This document shows, one piece after another, positions 29,263 to 43,049 of a stretch of DNA of 64,000 bases. The DNA is from Homalodisca vitripennis (lineage: Eukaryota > Arthropoda > Insecta > Hemiptera > Cicadellidae): positions 52,243,501-52,307,500 of the forward strand of contig NC_060208.1 in the NCBI RefSeq assembly GCF_021130785.1, given 5' to 3'. How positions within the stretch are numbered: position 1 is the first letter of the stretch; the number at the start of each line of letters is the position of its first letter. The notes beneath the pieces are model-generated. The model made no database searches. It saw only the letters and a program-made list of their open reading frames with translations, and was not told the origin of the DNA. The position numbers and the translations under genes were made by a program.

Positions 29263-32250
29263 ACATGAAATTTACAAGTTCAAAAGGTGACTATAAATAA
29301 AAAGCAATGTGGACTAAAGTTAATTAACTTTATGTAGTATTTCAAAATAATCGTTTATAAGGTTATGCGTTATGGAAGTCGTGGGTATTTGGACTATAGT
29401 CTGGGAAAGTATGTATCGAATATACAAGTTAATGTTCATTTTTTTAAATTTTTTTTTCTTATGCCACTGTTAGAGGATTATAGCACAATTTGAAGCAAGC
29501 CTACCATTTTTAAGTACTTTAAGTGAAAAATCACAGTTTTGTTTCATAGGTTGGCTTTATAACTAGCACAATTGTCTGTGCTATCTGCATTACCACTGAC
29601 CAAGGACCGTTCAACACATTAAATTGGAAACAAATCTTTCTCTCTTTTTGACTCACTTCAACTGAAAGAGTCAACACTTGTTTAGTGTCAGTGAAATTAG
29701 GATTATGTAAAATAAATATTACCATTTTGTTTGAATTAAAAAGTATTCCACGTAGCCATTCAGGTCGTTCTCTTTACATCATCCTTCCTCAGAATTTACA
29801 AAAAGAACTACCGTAAGCCACTTAGCAGTACATTTTTGCGATTCGTTTTTAGTATAAAATAAATTTAATATTTCAAAAACTTTAATGAGGGTTTTAAATT
29901 TAATTTTTTTCTATATTTAAACAGATAATTGGCTACGTACGCTCTATATTGAACAAAACATTATCCAAGATGTATTTGACGCTATCTATGAGACAATTTT
30001 TAACACTTATTAACTCATAAGATCAAAAGGTCTTCAGAACCCTGTAGGCTAGCGTACTAGTAGTCTATTAAAATGTTAAGCTTGTTTTGTTAGTTTTACC
30101 AAATTGAATTCTTGTATAGTTTAAAAATCTTGTATCACACGAAAAATATACAGTCCAACGTTATACTCTCATAGTACTGATTAACGTACGACAAATATAA
30201 TAAAACATAAAGTGGAATTGTTCATTTACGAAGTGATTATGGTACTCGTTAAATTACAATATTTTAAAATATTTAAAGAATGTACAAGTTGAGTATTGTA
30301 CTCTTAAGGTACCGTATATTTAAGGTTATATTTAAATGTTTTAAACTAGATATAAGTTTATAATAAACTATAATCTAAAATTCCTTTACCGTTCAAGCCA
30401 TGAGGCGGTACAAACCAACTTTCTGTCAGAAAGTAAGCCTGTAAAATGTTACTCATTCACGGGTTTTTAATACAAGATTTCACTCGACAAAAATATATTC
30501 TTAAATTATAAAAATACCATATTTAGAATAATTCAATAATAAAAGCTCCAAATGCATATATAAGAAACAGAATAAACTTTGATGGAATATGAACTCGCAG
30601 ATTTATTGGATTCGGAAACAGAAAAGGTTGCAGAAGATGATTTATGTCTTCTTAACTTTAGCCGGGTGGAAATTTATGGTGTACGAGTATATGGCCGTTA
30701 CCATAAACACATTTTTTGAAGATCTGTATTATTCAACCATGTTTAAGATATCATCGAAATAAAGCTGCTTGAAAATTAATATCGATATTTACGTGAGCAA
30801 TCAAGGCGTATTATTTCACTGTTTTGTTAAAATCACGTCGATTTACACAACATCAATAAATATAAAAGCCATAATTTATTTATTAAAATATGCATGCATA
30901 CATTTACCACAGAAAAATCATCGTTGATTCCTTTATTATAACCACATCTCTTGAACACAATTTACAAAATGTGCGTAAACAATCTTTAATGCAAGTATAA
31001 GATAAATTCTGTATCAATGACACCAGAGCATTATTTTTATGTGCATATGATAAATTGTAGCACTACAACAACAACGTCAAATGAACTTGAGCACGAATTT
31101 CTATATTACAGCTATTGAATGAACATAATATCCAGTAGAAGACAGCAGAAACATTTTTAAATCAATTTAGTACATTGTAATAACATATACAAGATTACAC
31201 AATTTACGTATAATTGTATTTAATGTATACAATATTATATAACAATAATTATCCTTGGAAATATTACAGATTTGAAAATTAAATTATATACTACTTAGGG
31301 TATTCAGGTTATTTTCCCTTTGCTCACTTAAATTCCAATAATGTATATAAATTCAATTTACGATTTGTTTTTAAACATGAAACGTACATTTACTGTTACA
31401 AATTTCATAATAAAAAGTACGTTTTCATGGTTACTACATGTCAAATCTACACCTTTAAATATGCGAAATTTTTGAAACCCCCAGAAAATGTTCTTTTAAT
31501 AATTATAACAACTCTGAGCTAGCTTACTGAAGCTATGCAAAAAGATGACATTAAATACGATTACATCGCAGCAATATTTTAACGTTAATTTTTAATATTA
31601 AAAAGTGATAAATAAATATTTAAAAAAATTAAAGATCTACTTATTTATTGATTGAACACTTTGTTAATCTAAAGTTACTATTGAAGGATAGAGGCATAGT
31701 ATAAAGAGGGAATGTGCTAGATTTACGTAGATATCACCACCGTAGTGAGAATTTCTGTGTCCTCAGTACTCAGTTAATAAGACATTGTTCCTACCCCTCC
31801 CTTCGGCCTACTTGGACTTCCACTTCCAGAGGTTTGCATCGCTCATATACACTTGTTCCATCTCATTCCATTGCATTCCGTAATACTTCACTACACAATA
31901 TGAATGAAAATTTAAAAGAATCAATCGTAACGAACAATGATATGATGTACAATGAAATATCACTAAATAAAACATCTTTCAGATGAAATAGATGTTTTTT
32001 TTGTTCAAGTAAAAACGAATATAATATAAAAATATTTTATTACAAATATTATTTTCTTAAATAATATATAATCTCTAAAGCTAAATGCATGGTGTATTAA
32101 ACCACAAACTGTTCTACTAGGGTTTGCATCTGGTTCTTCCAGTTAAACCAAGCATCAGTAAAACAAAAACAGATGTGTCACTTAAATAAAGACAACCAAA
32201 TGGATGTCAAGGAGCAACACATCATTAACAGCAAATTCCGAGATACTGGG
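29263..32250. other. No convincing gene
   Basis: A perfect 8-bp hairpin ACTTTCTG-T-CAGAAAGT lies at 30,418-30,434. At 31,714-31,986 a 90-codon plus frame crosses a pyrimidine-rich stretch ending CTTCCAG (about 31,830), which could be a splice acceptor with the last exon ending at the stop near 31,984. Its residues show no motif and I would not call it a gene. The rest is A+T-rich. Confidence 0.3.
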
Positions 32251-32256
32251 GTGGAA

Positions 32257-32525
32257 GGGTGGATCGATAGTTCTGTCTAGTCTACTGCGGAGGAACACTG
32301 TTGGAGCGAATCACGCTCTCTGAGTGTTAAAGGCTATTGCTAGAGGAACGGTGGATCGATAGTTCTGTCTAGTCTACTGCGGCGGAAGACTTGCAGCGGA
32401 TGACGCTCTCTTAGTGAGGCTATTGCTAGAGGAAGGGTGGATCGATAGTTCTGTCTAGTCTACTGCGAAGGAAGACTCTTGGAGCGGATGACGCTCTCTT
32501 AGTGTTAAAGGCTATTGCTAGAGGG
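32257..32525. repeat. Tandem repeat, three units of 86-92 bp
   Basis: Units are anchored by GGATCGATAGTTCTGTCTAG at 32,261, 32,353 and 32,439, giving periods of 92 and 86. Each continues with TCTACTGCGG-like, GCGGATGACGCTCTC-like and GGCTATTGCTAGAGG blocks. Unit 2 lacks a few bases. Units are clearly more G+C-rich than the surroundings. A minus-strand frame (32,426-32,623) runs through the last unit but has no motif. A C-run follows at about 32,650. Confidence 0.92.
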
Positions 32526-32529
32526 AGTG

Positions 32530-34359
32530 CTGTTCTCTCCTTGCTTTGAATAGAGAGGCTGGCCTTCACTTCTTCCAATGCGTTATCTCTGATATAATTA
32601 TAGTGCCCGCGGTATGTCCTCATGGAATATCGACAGAAAACTGCCTCTACCCCCCCCCCTCTACACCTTACTTAAGTGTAAGTGCAGTGAGAAGTCTCTC
32701 AGCCTCTTGTTCTAAGCAAACAAAAAAATATGATAAAAATGTACGCTGTAACAAGTTCTTTGTACGTTTTATGTTATTTAACATAGACACGTTTATTTGC
32801 TGAAATGTGTAACAAAAAAAAACTATAAATATATTTAAATTTATTTTATTTTCGTAAGTCATTTTATCTTTACATAAAATAAAAATAGACCGTTTACACC
32901 GAAAAAGTACTATTTTCGTCATGATGGGCAATGGGAATTATTAAAAAGATATATAAAAAAATGTCTATAGAGATTTTTTTATTCTAAAATTTAATAAAGA
33001 GTATATTGAGAATAACACTGGTAGCACTATAATATTTGTGTAAATATATCTATACTTTAGTTGTTTTATTTTTTTTAACGGACGAAATTTGAGGAAAAGG
33101 ACTAAATACAAAAAATAATTTATAAAGTTAATATTAAATAAATAAGTAACATTAATTAGGTATCAGACTTTTCAGAGTAATCCTGTCCATAAAATATAGC
33201 AATATATTTAAGTCACTAAATAACAAAATGAATATTAAAACATAGTTACTGATAATGTCCTAAATTTAAGAATTTTAAGCTACTAATGATATTTACAAGT
33301 TGACTATATCCTCTTCACGGATAAAATATTTCTTGGTTTTATATCATTATATATACACTTGTCTTAAATGTTTGGAAGGATCGTTGTACATTTCAGGCGA
33401 AGAGCGTGACGCTCTGATGATGCTTGACCATCTCGCTTAGGTACAATGGCTGCTTTTCTATTGCAACATTTCAATTGATGATGAAGATATACAATATGGT
33501 TACTGTTTCTACTACCAGATAGTCAGCAATATCGTTATCATGCTGTCCTAAGTAGACGAACATTAGAGTTTTACAGCCTCTATATTCGTTACTTATCTTT
33601 TCGGAATACTGTTACATACAAAATAACAATAACATTTTGAGAAAAACAAGACATTGCCCTAAGTTATCTGTATATCTAAGAAAGTTCTCTAAGATTGTGT
33701 AGGCTTATTTCTTTGCCACATACTCGATATTATGCATGGCATAGTCGGATAATGTGTGCTTCCCGTCCATCACAATCCCAATGACCTTCACCAAAAAGCA
33801 TCACCTGCACAACCGTACCGCAAACAACGGAATAGGGCAGGAAGGTACAATGTACTTAACTACATTGCTATGTAGCTCAAGCATAGTATCGTACAGATAA
33901 TTGTAAAATGAATGTCCCATGGATTGGATCAGCAATAATCTTAACTCTTAGTATAAGTTTAGTTAGGGATATTCAAATGTAAAACGTATACTTAATACTT
34001 TTTAATACTCACTACAAAACGTTTATCATTATTTGAGCATAGAATCAGATAACTTTTTGCAAGCGTGCACGTTAATATAGGGATCAGAACCGTTAATATA
34101 GAGTAAGGAGCGAGGACCCCACCACTAAAGTAAAAATTGTTAGAATTAATTTATTTTACAGTTAAGTTGTATTCGTTAAAGAGTACAGTGTTGAGACGTC
34201 TCTCCCATATATCCGTAAATGTTTCTGTATTATTGAAAGGGTATGTTTTTCATTAATATTTTATTGAGTCAAAAGCATACTTAAAAGTTCAAAGAGTACT
34301 GTTGTCTGCTAAACACTATCCCAAATATAAACAGCTTCTTCTTTTTTGAATCTATTGGT
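32530..34359. other. No gene recognised
   Basis: AGAGCGT-G-ACGCTCT, a perfect 7-bp hairpin, lies at 33,401-33,415. Less A+T-rich patches at 33,370-33,560 and 33,720-33,860 read briefly open on both strands without a motif I can name. Confidence 0.3.
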
Positions 34360-36419
34360 TCATATCGAAAGTTTTGGTGATGAGGTAAAAATGTGGATCT
34401 TTCTTACCTTCTGTCTACAGGAAGATTGTTTTATTCTGGTGAAAATAGTCCCAATATTAATCTATCCATGCACACAAAGATTTAGTCTTTATTAAGATTT
34501 ATTACCCTTACTCTAATTTTAAGCTTGGAAAAAAATTATAAATTATTTATTAAATGCATACTTTATAGGCCTAAGAGAAAACATATAGTTTCTTCTTATA
34601 TTTTTGGAGAGTATATTTACAATGCAAGCGAATACATATATTTTCTTTCTGTATTTTGGAGAGTAAATACTCCATATGAATTAGTATGTATAATTAATCA
34701 ATGATTCATTGGTATACTGTACATAAACCTGTTACAAGGACTAAAATTATGTTCTTAGTTCTTAATAAACAATCACTTTTCAAGGGCAAGTAGGAAATAG
34801 TGATATAATTGAAACTCACTTTGTGAAGGTGTTTTGAATGTTTTACTAAAACAAACTAGGCTTCTTTCCGCGACATAGAAACAAAAATGACATAACAAAA
34901 TAAACTATAGTCCTTTCAATACATAAAATTATAAAATACTTTTAAAGGTATATATTTAAAGTTGTAAAGTATTGAATCCATAGAATGTTAACTGTATTAA
35001 ACACAAAAATAATTATGGTACCTGATAAAAATGAAGTGAAACATTAAAATGTGGACGATCCATCACACCGTACATTTATATTATATGTCTTCGTTTAATT
35101 ATAATATGTGACAAATACATTTTATATATACCAGTAAGACTTTTGTAAGATAAAGATGAGTTCATATCTCTGCCGTCTTGTTATGGAGCGTCACTCTATG
35201 TGGACTAGAATAAAATCCAACAAAAGCATTTTACAGATTGAAAAATCTCTGAACTGGGAAGCCGTAGTAGAATGTATAAGAATTAACTAAAATTTTTACA
35301 AGCAATTTCAAAAACGTTGTTACTATTTATATTCCAGTATACTTGGTACTTTCAAGACCGATTGAGTTAAACGTCATTGTTTTAAATAATACAATTACAG
35401 TTAGGCTTCACTCCAGTGAGCCATACCACTCAAAGTTTTAGATATTTTTGAAAAAGACCATTTTAAATTCATCGTGCAGGAAATTGGTATTAAACATTTT
35501 GATATTGCAAAATTCCCCAAAATATATTTTTTACCGGTTGAATTATAGATTACCTAGAGTTTTTTCCTCAAATCACGCCACCCTCACACATTCGAAGATT
35601 TTAGCCGTCAACTAGAAAGTGGCTTTCATCCGAAGTAAACTCTCCTCCATTTTTGTACCTGGCAGTTTTTTTATATTTTTACCGAAGAAATTATTTTTCT
35701 TCATTTCCTCAATAATTAATAATCAGTTTTCTAAATTCATAAGGTGTATAAAAACAAATAATCGAGCAGTTAGGTTATTATGGCTAATGGTTTACCTTAC
35801 GTTATAAGGTAGTAATGCTATGGAGGCAATACAATTTGCTATACAAATTACATTTACATTTCTTTACATTAAATCACACAATACTGTATTTAGCTTAATT
35901 TCATCCAAAAAAATTTAAATTCAAATAACATATTCGGTTATTTCTTGTGTTGAATATGGTTGGATTTATAAGTACAAAGGAATTTCTTATATACACAATT
36001 TTCGCCGACTTTTCAAAATTGACAGTTATTATTTGCCTAAAATGGACCTATAAATAATCAACATGGTATAAATAACATTGTGAAGTTCTACAGATGAAGT
36101 ATTTCTCAAGATATATTGCAAATGTCATTGCAATTCCTTTCTTAATATCTTTTATAGCAGTGTTCAAATAATAAAAGTTCGTGTACACTGGGAAGTGTAC
36201 AGCAATCTAAGAGCGCGCTGAATTCGAACTTGTCACCACTTGTCACTTGTTTCACATTGAATTTGTACTCCTTTCTTTTTACTCTGTGAATAAAAGCTTT
36301 ATGTTGATATTTAAAAGGACTGAATTCATTTTTTTCAAATTTATTTACCCTGCTGTTTTCTCGTTGCCATCATGGTTACTCATAAACATTATCCGTACAT
36401 GTAGTATCATATAACTCAC

Positions 36420-36540
36420 TTCACTTCACAGGGAAATGAAGCTACACGCAATATTTCAAATCTATAAGCAGACAAATGACATCTTTCAGCCCTATGAGTG
36501 GTAAGCTTCGCTAATACTCAGCCAATAAAAATGAAGAACT
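36420..36540. repeat. Relic related to the inverted element's inner arm
   Basis: The run GAAGCTACACGCAATATTTC is close to a sequence at 51,788, and AGTGGTAAGCTTCGCTAAT with CTCAGCCAATA is close to 52,125-52,155 in the left arm of the 49-58 kb element and to the complementary place in the right arm. The element, or sequences it carries, is therefore dispersed. It sits in the insertion unique to copy 2. Confidence 0.5.
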
Positions 36541-36983
36541 TAACTGCACAGCTATAAATGAACTCTGTTAGGTTTTTGATGTTTTAATTTAAAAAATACA
36601 CACCACAAGACTGTGATCAAAATAAAAAATATATATTTTTTAGTGAGAATCTTTTGATGTATTTTCATGTAATAACAAAGGTCGCCTTTATGGACCTACA
36701 GTTGGAAGCTCCAACATTAAGTTTATATTTTTAAAAATTCTTCCAAATTCATCAGGGTATCAACTAATATGTGTAAAGTTAATTAACTGAATACTGGGGA
36801 TGATTATTATTATTTTAACAGGTAAAAGATTTCTCTTTTCCGAACCAAACTTAGTATTGAAGCCATAAGGCGGAAAACGTAATTTCAAGCCACGCCAGCG
36901 TGCCGCGCGGCGCCTGTCCCAATGCCGAGTTTTCTCCCTGGCAACCCGCAATCACGACTCAAGCCGGATAGTCCCCTTCCCCG

Positions 36984-36985
<2 letters not shown>

Positions 36986-37031
<46 letters not shown>
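36986..37031. repeat. (CA)n microsatellite
   Basis: Pure CA run after a C-rich stretch, at the position equivalent to the compound microsatellite of copy 1. Confidence 0.95.
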
Positions 37032-38780
37032 GCGTATGTCGCTTTGTTCCCATCTGGAACGTCTTGCACTAAGCCACTCTTGACCTATATTCTGACACAT
37101 GTCTGTGTTTTTATTTGATTCTGCTTTACGATCATATTAAAGCACAGGGAATCTAAAATTGGTCTATATTAATTTCTTAACCCCATTTCCTTTTTTCTTT
37201 TTTATGTGTATTGTATACGAGCATGCGGCTATATAAACAACAGTATATTCAAAGCGTGAGTATTAATTGGACTAGAGTTCCATTATGGGATTAATATTAT
37301 AATAATATAATAACTATATAAACAACTTTCAATGAAACAGGATTTTTATTGTACATTATGTTATGAGTTTTTTACATTACGTGACTTCATGTTGAATCAT
37401 TCAAATATTGTACTAATATTTTCATAATGAGATAAGTTGGTTTTTCGTTTTTAAATATATGAATAAGATTTATTAAAAGTAATAATATTCTTTATTTTAG
37501 TAGTTGTCGTTGAATTGTTATTGCAGCATTAAAATCAAACGTAAAATATTATTCACAAAACATTTTACCCTGGCAGTACATACATTTATACCCAGTCAGT
37601 ATGGAAGTCACAACAAATATCCCTCCGCGCTGTAGTTGTTTCACTATTACATCAAACAATCCGAAATATATGGCTACTGTCTGTAGAATCCATAACGACA
37701 GGATAGGGGTTACTCTGCTACTTACGTTATGACATTGATCGGAAACGATCTGATTGGCAACCGGAAGTCAGGTCTATATAATGATCTACTTCGTAAGTCC
37801 AGTTACGAGAGGTGCAGTGTAATATTATTATGCTCCAATTATTGTAGTATAATTAGTTCAATATTCATGGATCTTTTATTACATTTTTATTCACACCAGT
37901 TTTCAAGACAAATGGTAAAAGGTATTAAACACATAAGTTATATAACAAGATTTTATATTAAAAATATATTGTATTTTTATTTCCACACATATAATTCCAC
38001 AATTTTGTAACTAAATATTAGACTATAAATGATTTATAATTGAATGGAATAGGAAATAAGAAGTAATGTCAGGATTGGTTCCAAGCTGTCTTTCCTACAT
38101 GAAACATGTAAATATTTAACGTAAAATAATTAGAAAACCCGATATTCTTGACCTTTAAAAACAATGGCGCTTTCTTGGAAACCATTACCAATCTCGTCTA
38201 ATGATCCAATTAATTTTAATTAGTTTAAAACTCACTGCATTATATTCATTTTCTAAAAGTAATATCACAATATACTTTAACATTGAAAAATTTGTAGTGT
38301 TGTGTAATATCAGCAATTAAATTTTTAAAATGGTAAACACTGTTTAATTATTCATTAAAGGAGGAGCTCTTCATTTTGGAAAACTATTTTCTATAAATGA
38401 ACACGCACAGTTGTCCGATAATTTTAATTTTCTCACACAATTAATTATGAATTTTAATATGTAATAGTTTTAGTGAGAGAAAATGAATATTATTGTACAA
38501 TTATGAGTTTTCATTATAGAAAATAATAAATAAAAAGTTTGTACTTAATTAAAGTAAAGAATCAAGTTTTATAAATTACGTTTATTTACCAAATGCTTAT
38601 ACTTTGGCATTAAAATTGTATCTCAAGAATTACTCTTACGTGTTTATAAGTGTATTTTTTAATTATTTATCACAGGCAAAATGATTATTTTAAAATTGCT
38701 CATGATTTTAATCGTTGAAGGATTCTTTCAATTTGTACTATAAGAAATTAAATTATTTACGATATTTACGTAGTCTTGTG

Positions 38781-39894
38781 AAGTTGTCTGTGCTTGTCTA
38801 CGATTTTACAATCCTAATGTTTTGTTCTGTGTATTATCGTATTATATACTATTTTAATGATGTAAAACTATTATCATATTATTTATATTTATGAATGATA
38901 AATCTACTTTGTTATCAAATACTAATTAAATTAAAATGGTGCTAAGAACAAAACGTGAATGAGCGACAAGGATAAGAATTACTACACAATGATAGCTTTG
39001 CAATTAGATTCCGAAGTTTTGAGGCGGGTAGATATTAGATGATGTGGAGCAACATGTAACTATGTTTTAGCAAATAACTGAGGAAATCATTAAATCATGA
39101 ATCATTATATCGAGAAGCCTAATAAATTACGTTGCTTAACTAAAACTTTGAAGTTATTTCGGGTAATAATATTTATAGAACGTAATTAATAGTATTTCTA
39201 GTAGAGGATGATGGTGACAGAAACAGAATGTTTTATTTCACAAATGAGTACAAACACATAAATGAGACACGATAAGAAAAGGAGTGATCAGATATTACTA
39301 CAAAAGTGGTCCTACTTTAAATTTACTCGTTTAATAACTGACCCAGGACATGAAGTTGGGGGAGTAAATGTTCTAAATATTTCATAAAACTATTAAATGT
39401 ATTGTTCCAACAATAAGTGACAAGTTATCTTCCAGATGGTATATATTTAGTACGTACACATTGTTTGTAATTCTAACTTACAGTTAAAGCACATTTGTTA
39501 CAAGTTTTTCCATTAAAACGGAAAGCATTCTTCACTGAGAACGCTTTAAATTCCGGTCAAATTAAGGTTTCAGGTGTATATTCCGTAAAATTCATAAAGT
39601 GCTACTTAATGTTTTAGTCTAATATTAGCTCTAATAATAAACCTTTATAATATAACTGTTTAGCAACACGCTCTATCAGTATTATGTAACCGAAGTCTTC
39701 AAGTGACCTAAGGCACACATTGACAAATTAAAATGATTAGCAATTGCATTATTTAAAAATGTAATGACATCATTTATGTACAGCGTTTTATTTTGAAGTT
39801 TCCCTTATCTTGCTAAATAGATAAGATTGAAAATATAAAAATATTTAATAATTCATAATACAAAATAGATCAATGAGTATTCAACACACCATTA

Positions 39895-39952
<58 letters not shown>

Positions 39953-41490
39953 CTTTTAAGGTAATGATCTCAATACACTTAATAATGGTCCCCAAAATTA
40001 CTATAATTATGAATTTTATTATACAATATTTTATTGCCAATAAGCAATAAGTATTGTTTTTTTGCAAATTATGCTCTCATTTTTAAAAGTGATTTCACCT
40101 TTCCATTCCCAGTTTACAAACTTATTTTGAACAAGAATGTAAATCGAAATTACAGAAAGAGTTATCAGTTTGTGAGAAATTTCTGACATTTTAATTGGAA
40201 ACTGGTATATGTGTAAAATAATAGTCTATCACGTTCAAACTGTTATTTAGGCCAATTTTTAACTTATTTATTTGCTATTCTCTTTAGTTGGCTGTTAAAC
40301 ATTGTCTAATTTTCGTTCTTCAATTACAATCTTTATTTATTAAAAATACATATATTATATGCAATAAAAATTATGAAGTTAATTTAGACTAAAAATACAC
40401 TAAGAACTAAAGTCTGTGGTGAAACTGTTTATTACACTAGAATGACGTATCAGAACAAAGCGATAATCTAGGGAAGTGGGACGTCACATTAGAGCGGGAT
40501 GTCTGAGTAGATAGACATGAGTACAATACCTTCATTGTCTAGGCATAGCTTAGTGGCAGATTTAGCGTCCCAGACACAAATTTATGAATACATATGTCAA
40601 TCGAAGAGTTAAAGCACTGTGCGAGATTTAAATGCATGTAATGTTTGATCAAAAACAAAAACATTCTAAAAAGTATTCACTATGTTTCAATTTTTAGGCT
40701 ATAAAAATCATTATCTTTTACATATGTAATAGGCATATTTCGCATAACATAGAACACATTTAAAATGGTGTTAAATTTTAAATGGTAGGATCAGATCAGA
40801 ACCCCAACTGCAAATATTCCAAAGACTATAGACTTTCTATTTAATGCATTTTTTAAATATTTTACATATTAAACTTAACTTAAAACTATCCCAATATAGA
40901 AGACCAATACTTGAAGGAAGTGATAGTAATTTGGTTCAACATATCATGGAAACATGTAAAATAGTATTGCATGTACTCACATTAGTAACTAAGTGGAAAT
41001 ATAATCCACCTGTTACGTAGATGTCAGGCCAAAAAAACTTGGCGGGGTAAACTGGCAAAGAATACCGGAAGAGTAAAACAAGTTCTTCTACATGGCCTGT
41101 ATTAAACCTTAATTTATTCTTGACTATTTGAGAAATGGGCTATTAATATTTATACTTTTGACATAGTTAATTCATACCCGGGAACACCCCTATCCTTATC
41201 ATTTAAGGCTAGAAGGTAATTTTATATGTAAATACTATAACTAAATAAGACAAAGAGATACGTGGAATATGATATTATATTATTGACATATTGTTCACAA
41301 AACACAAATATCTAAACACAGATTTTGCGACGCGCAGTTAGAAAATAATATACCTAATATTATAACCAAATAAATTTCTGAATAGTTTAAGGTTACAAGT
41401 ATTAATGATGGAGGATGGATTGACTAAGGTAAATTTCATATTTAACAACAACATTAAAACTATCTAAACATAGACTGGTACATGAAATTA

Positions 41491-41542
<52 letters not shown>

Positions 41543-42000
41543 TATACATATCACACCCCCCAAAAATATTATTACAGTTAATATTATTACAGTTATTATG
41601 TTAAGTATATGTCAGCTGGTTGTGTTTCTGACATATTTCTGAAATCTTACGAAACATCAGCTGTGAGGTATTTTCACTGTTTATTATTCTATTTCAGTTT
41701 TTTTTCTTGACCATATTTATAGTTAGTTTAATAATTTAATTTTGTTAATATTTATACAATACTCAATGTTACGTCTGAAGTAGTAAGCTGAGACGTACGA
41801 AAATTTATAAAGAGTTTACCAATATTTGGTTCATACATGTAATACGTTTTCTAGGTTTCATATTTAAGGAAATATAAATCCTATATAATAGTCAGTTTAG
41901 AAAGTTATGATACGACAAAACAATAATAAAACAAAAATATTTCTTCCTATTTTATACAGCTAGTGAAATAATGCTATATACTCTTCATCCAACGATATAG
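38781..42000. other. No gene; two (AT)n tracts
   Basis: AT microsatellites lie at 39,896-39,951 and 41,492-41,546. The intervening A+T-rich DNA has no coding signal that I could see. Confidence 0.5.
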
Positions 42001-43001
42001 TCCTTTCCCTTAGTCAAAACCTTGGGGAAATTGTTTCTTTTATGCTTTCCCATCGCATGAAGATTCTCCCCATCTTTTATCGACTTGGCGCAGTAATGTC
42101 TTTGAACGTTCAAGGTATTGAATGGTGTAGGGTAGCAGTGGGGGGGAGGGGAGAGACCTCAGTTTCATACCCAACACGTCAAATAACCCCTCTTTCAATA
42201 TTGAAAAGGGAGATTTTTCATTAAGATATTTTATAAAATGTTCCAAATATTAATCTTACTATAAAAAATATATAAACTAAATTTCAAACATATAAAGCTG
42301 TTGCGATATTTTATTTGTACTGTTTAGTATTAAAGTTGTAGAGCGTAAGTTTACAGCTTTGTCTTAGTATTCTAAAAAGGAATTAATTTTTATTCTCTTT
42401 TTCATTTATTAAACTTAATGTGGAAACACTATCAAGACTACATAATGTAAATTAAACGTTATTATAAAAATAAAAATTTTAGTACCGTGAATGCAAATAA
42501 AGCAAAAACTTTAAAATAACCTGAATTTACACGAAGCTTTGCGTTTAAGAGTTAAGGTAAACAGTGGGTTAAAACGTAGAAATGTGCTAAGAGTATAGGT
42601 TTATCAAAAGCTATTTACGGATACAAATTGTTTGTTTTTACATCATTTTAATGGCAGTGATGTAATCACAGATCCATTTCCCTTTGCCTTGCTGCTGTAT
42701 CGGACTTTTTATTAGCTGATACGGTATAATTAATCAGTGCTTTACATTCATCAACGTCTGCTACTTACGAGTAAGGTTTTGTGCACTACGTAACTACAAT
42801 CACTACAACATAAGAAAGCATATGATGGCAACTTCAGCAAAAACTATTATTAGAGTTTAACTTAGTTCAGATATCATGATGTTCAATGGAAAGCGTTTAT
42901 CACAATATGGTTACCATGTTGCACCCAATCTGTCTAACACGTATGTTTAGTTCCTTAGATTTTCAGATTAAAGTAGTTAAAAGTAACTTTTAGATTGTTA
43001 A

Positions 43002-43049
43002 GTTAAGTATACTGTTAAGTATACTGTTAAGTATACTGTTAAGTATATT
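43002..43049. repeat. 12-bp minisatellite, four units
   Basis: GTTAAGTATACT at 43,002, 43,014, 43,026 and, with one change, 43,038. Confidence 0.95.

Larger units (their letters stand above)
34360..38780. repeat. Long dispersed repeat or duplication, copy 2
   Basis: Counterpart of 1,530-4,450 in the same orientation. It includes an unmatched insertion at about 34.8-36.77 kb and a 70-base local duplication of the TTTTGGAGAG block (34,603-34,690). 36,890-36,980 is strikingly G+C-rich (GCGTGCCGCGCGGCGCC) and is followed by a CA microsatellite where copy 1 has its compound one. The reading frame open in copy 1 at 3,500-3,724 (minus) is broken by a stop here after about 26 comparable codons, so the conservation is not obviously coding. 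Confidence 0.7.

Noticed and set aside
37729..38010. 93-codon plus-strand frame
   Set aside because: Lies in repeat copy 2, is not open in copy 1, and has low-complexity composition.
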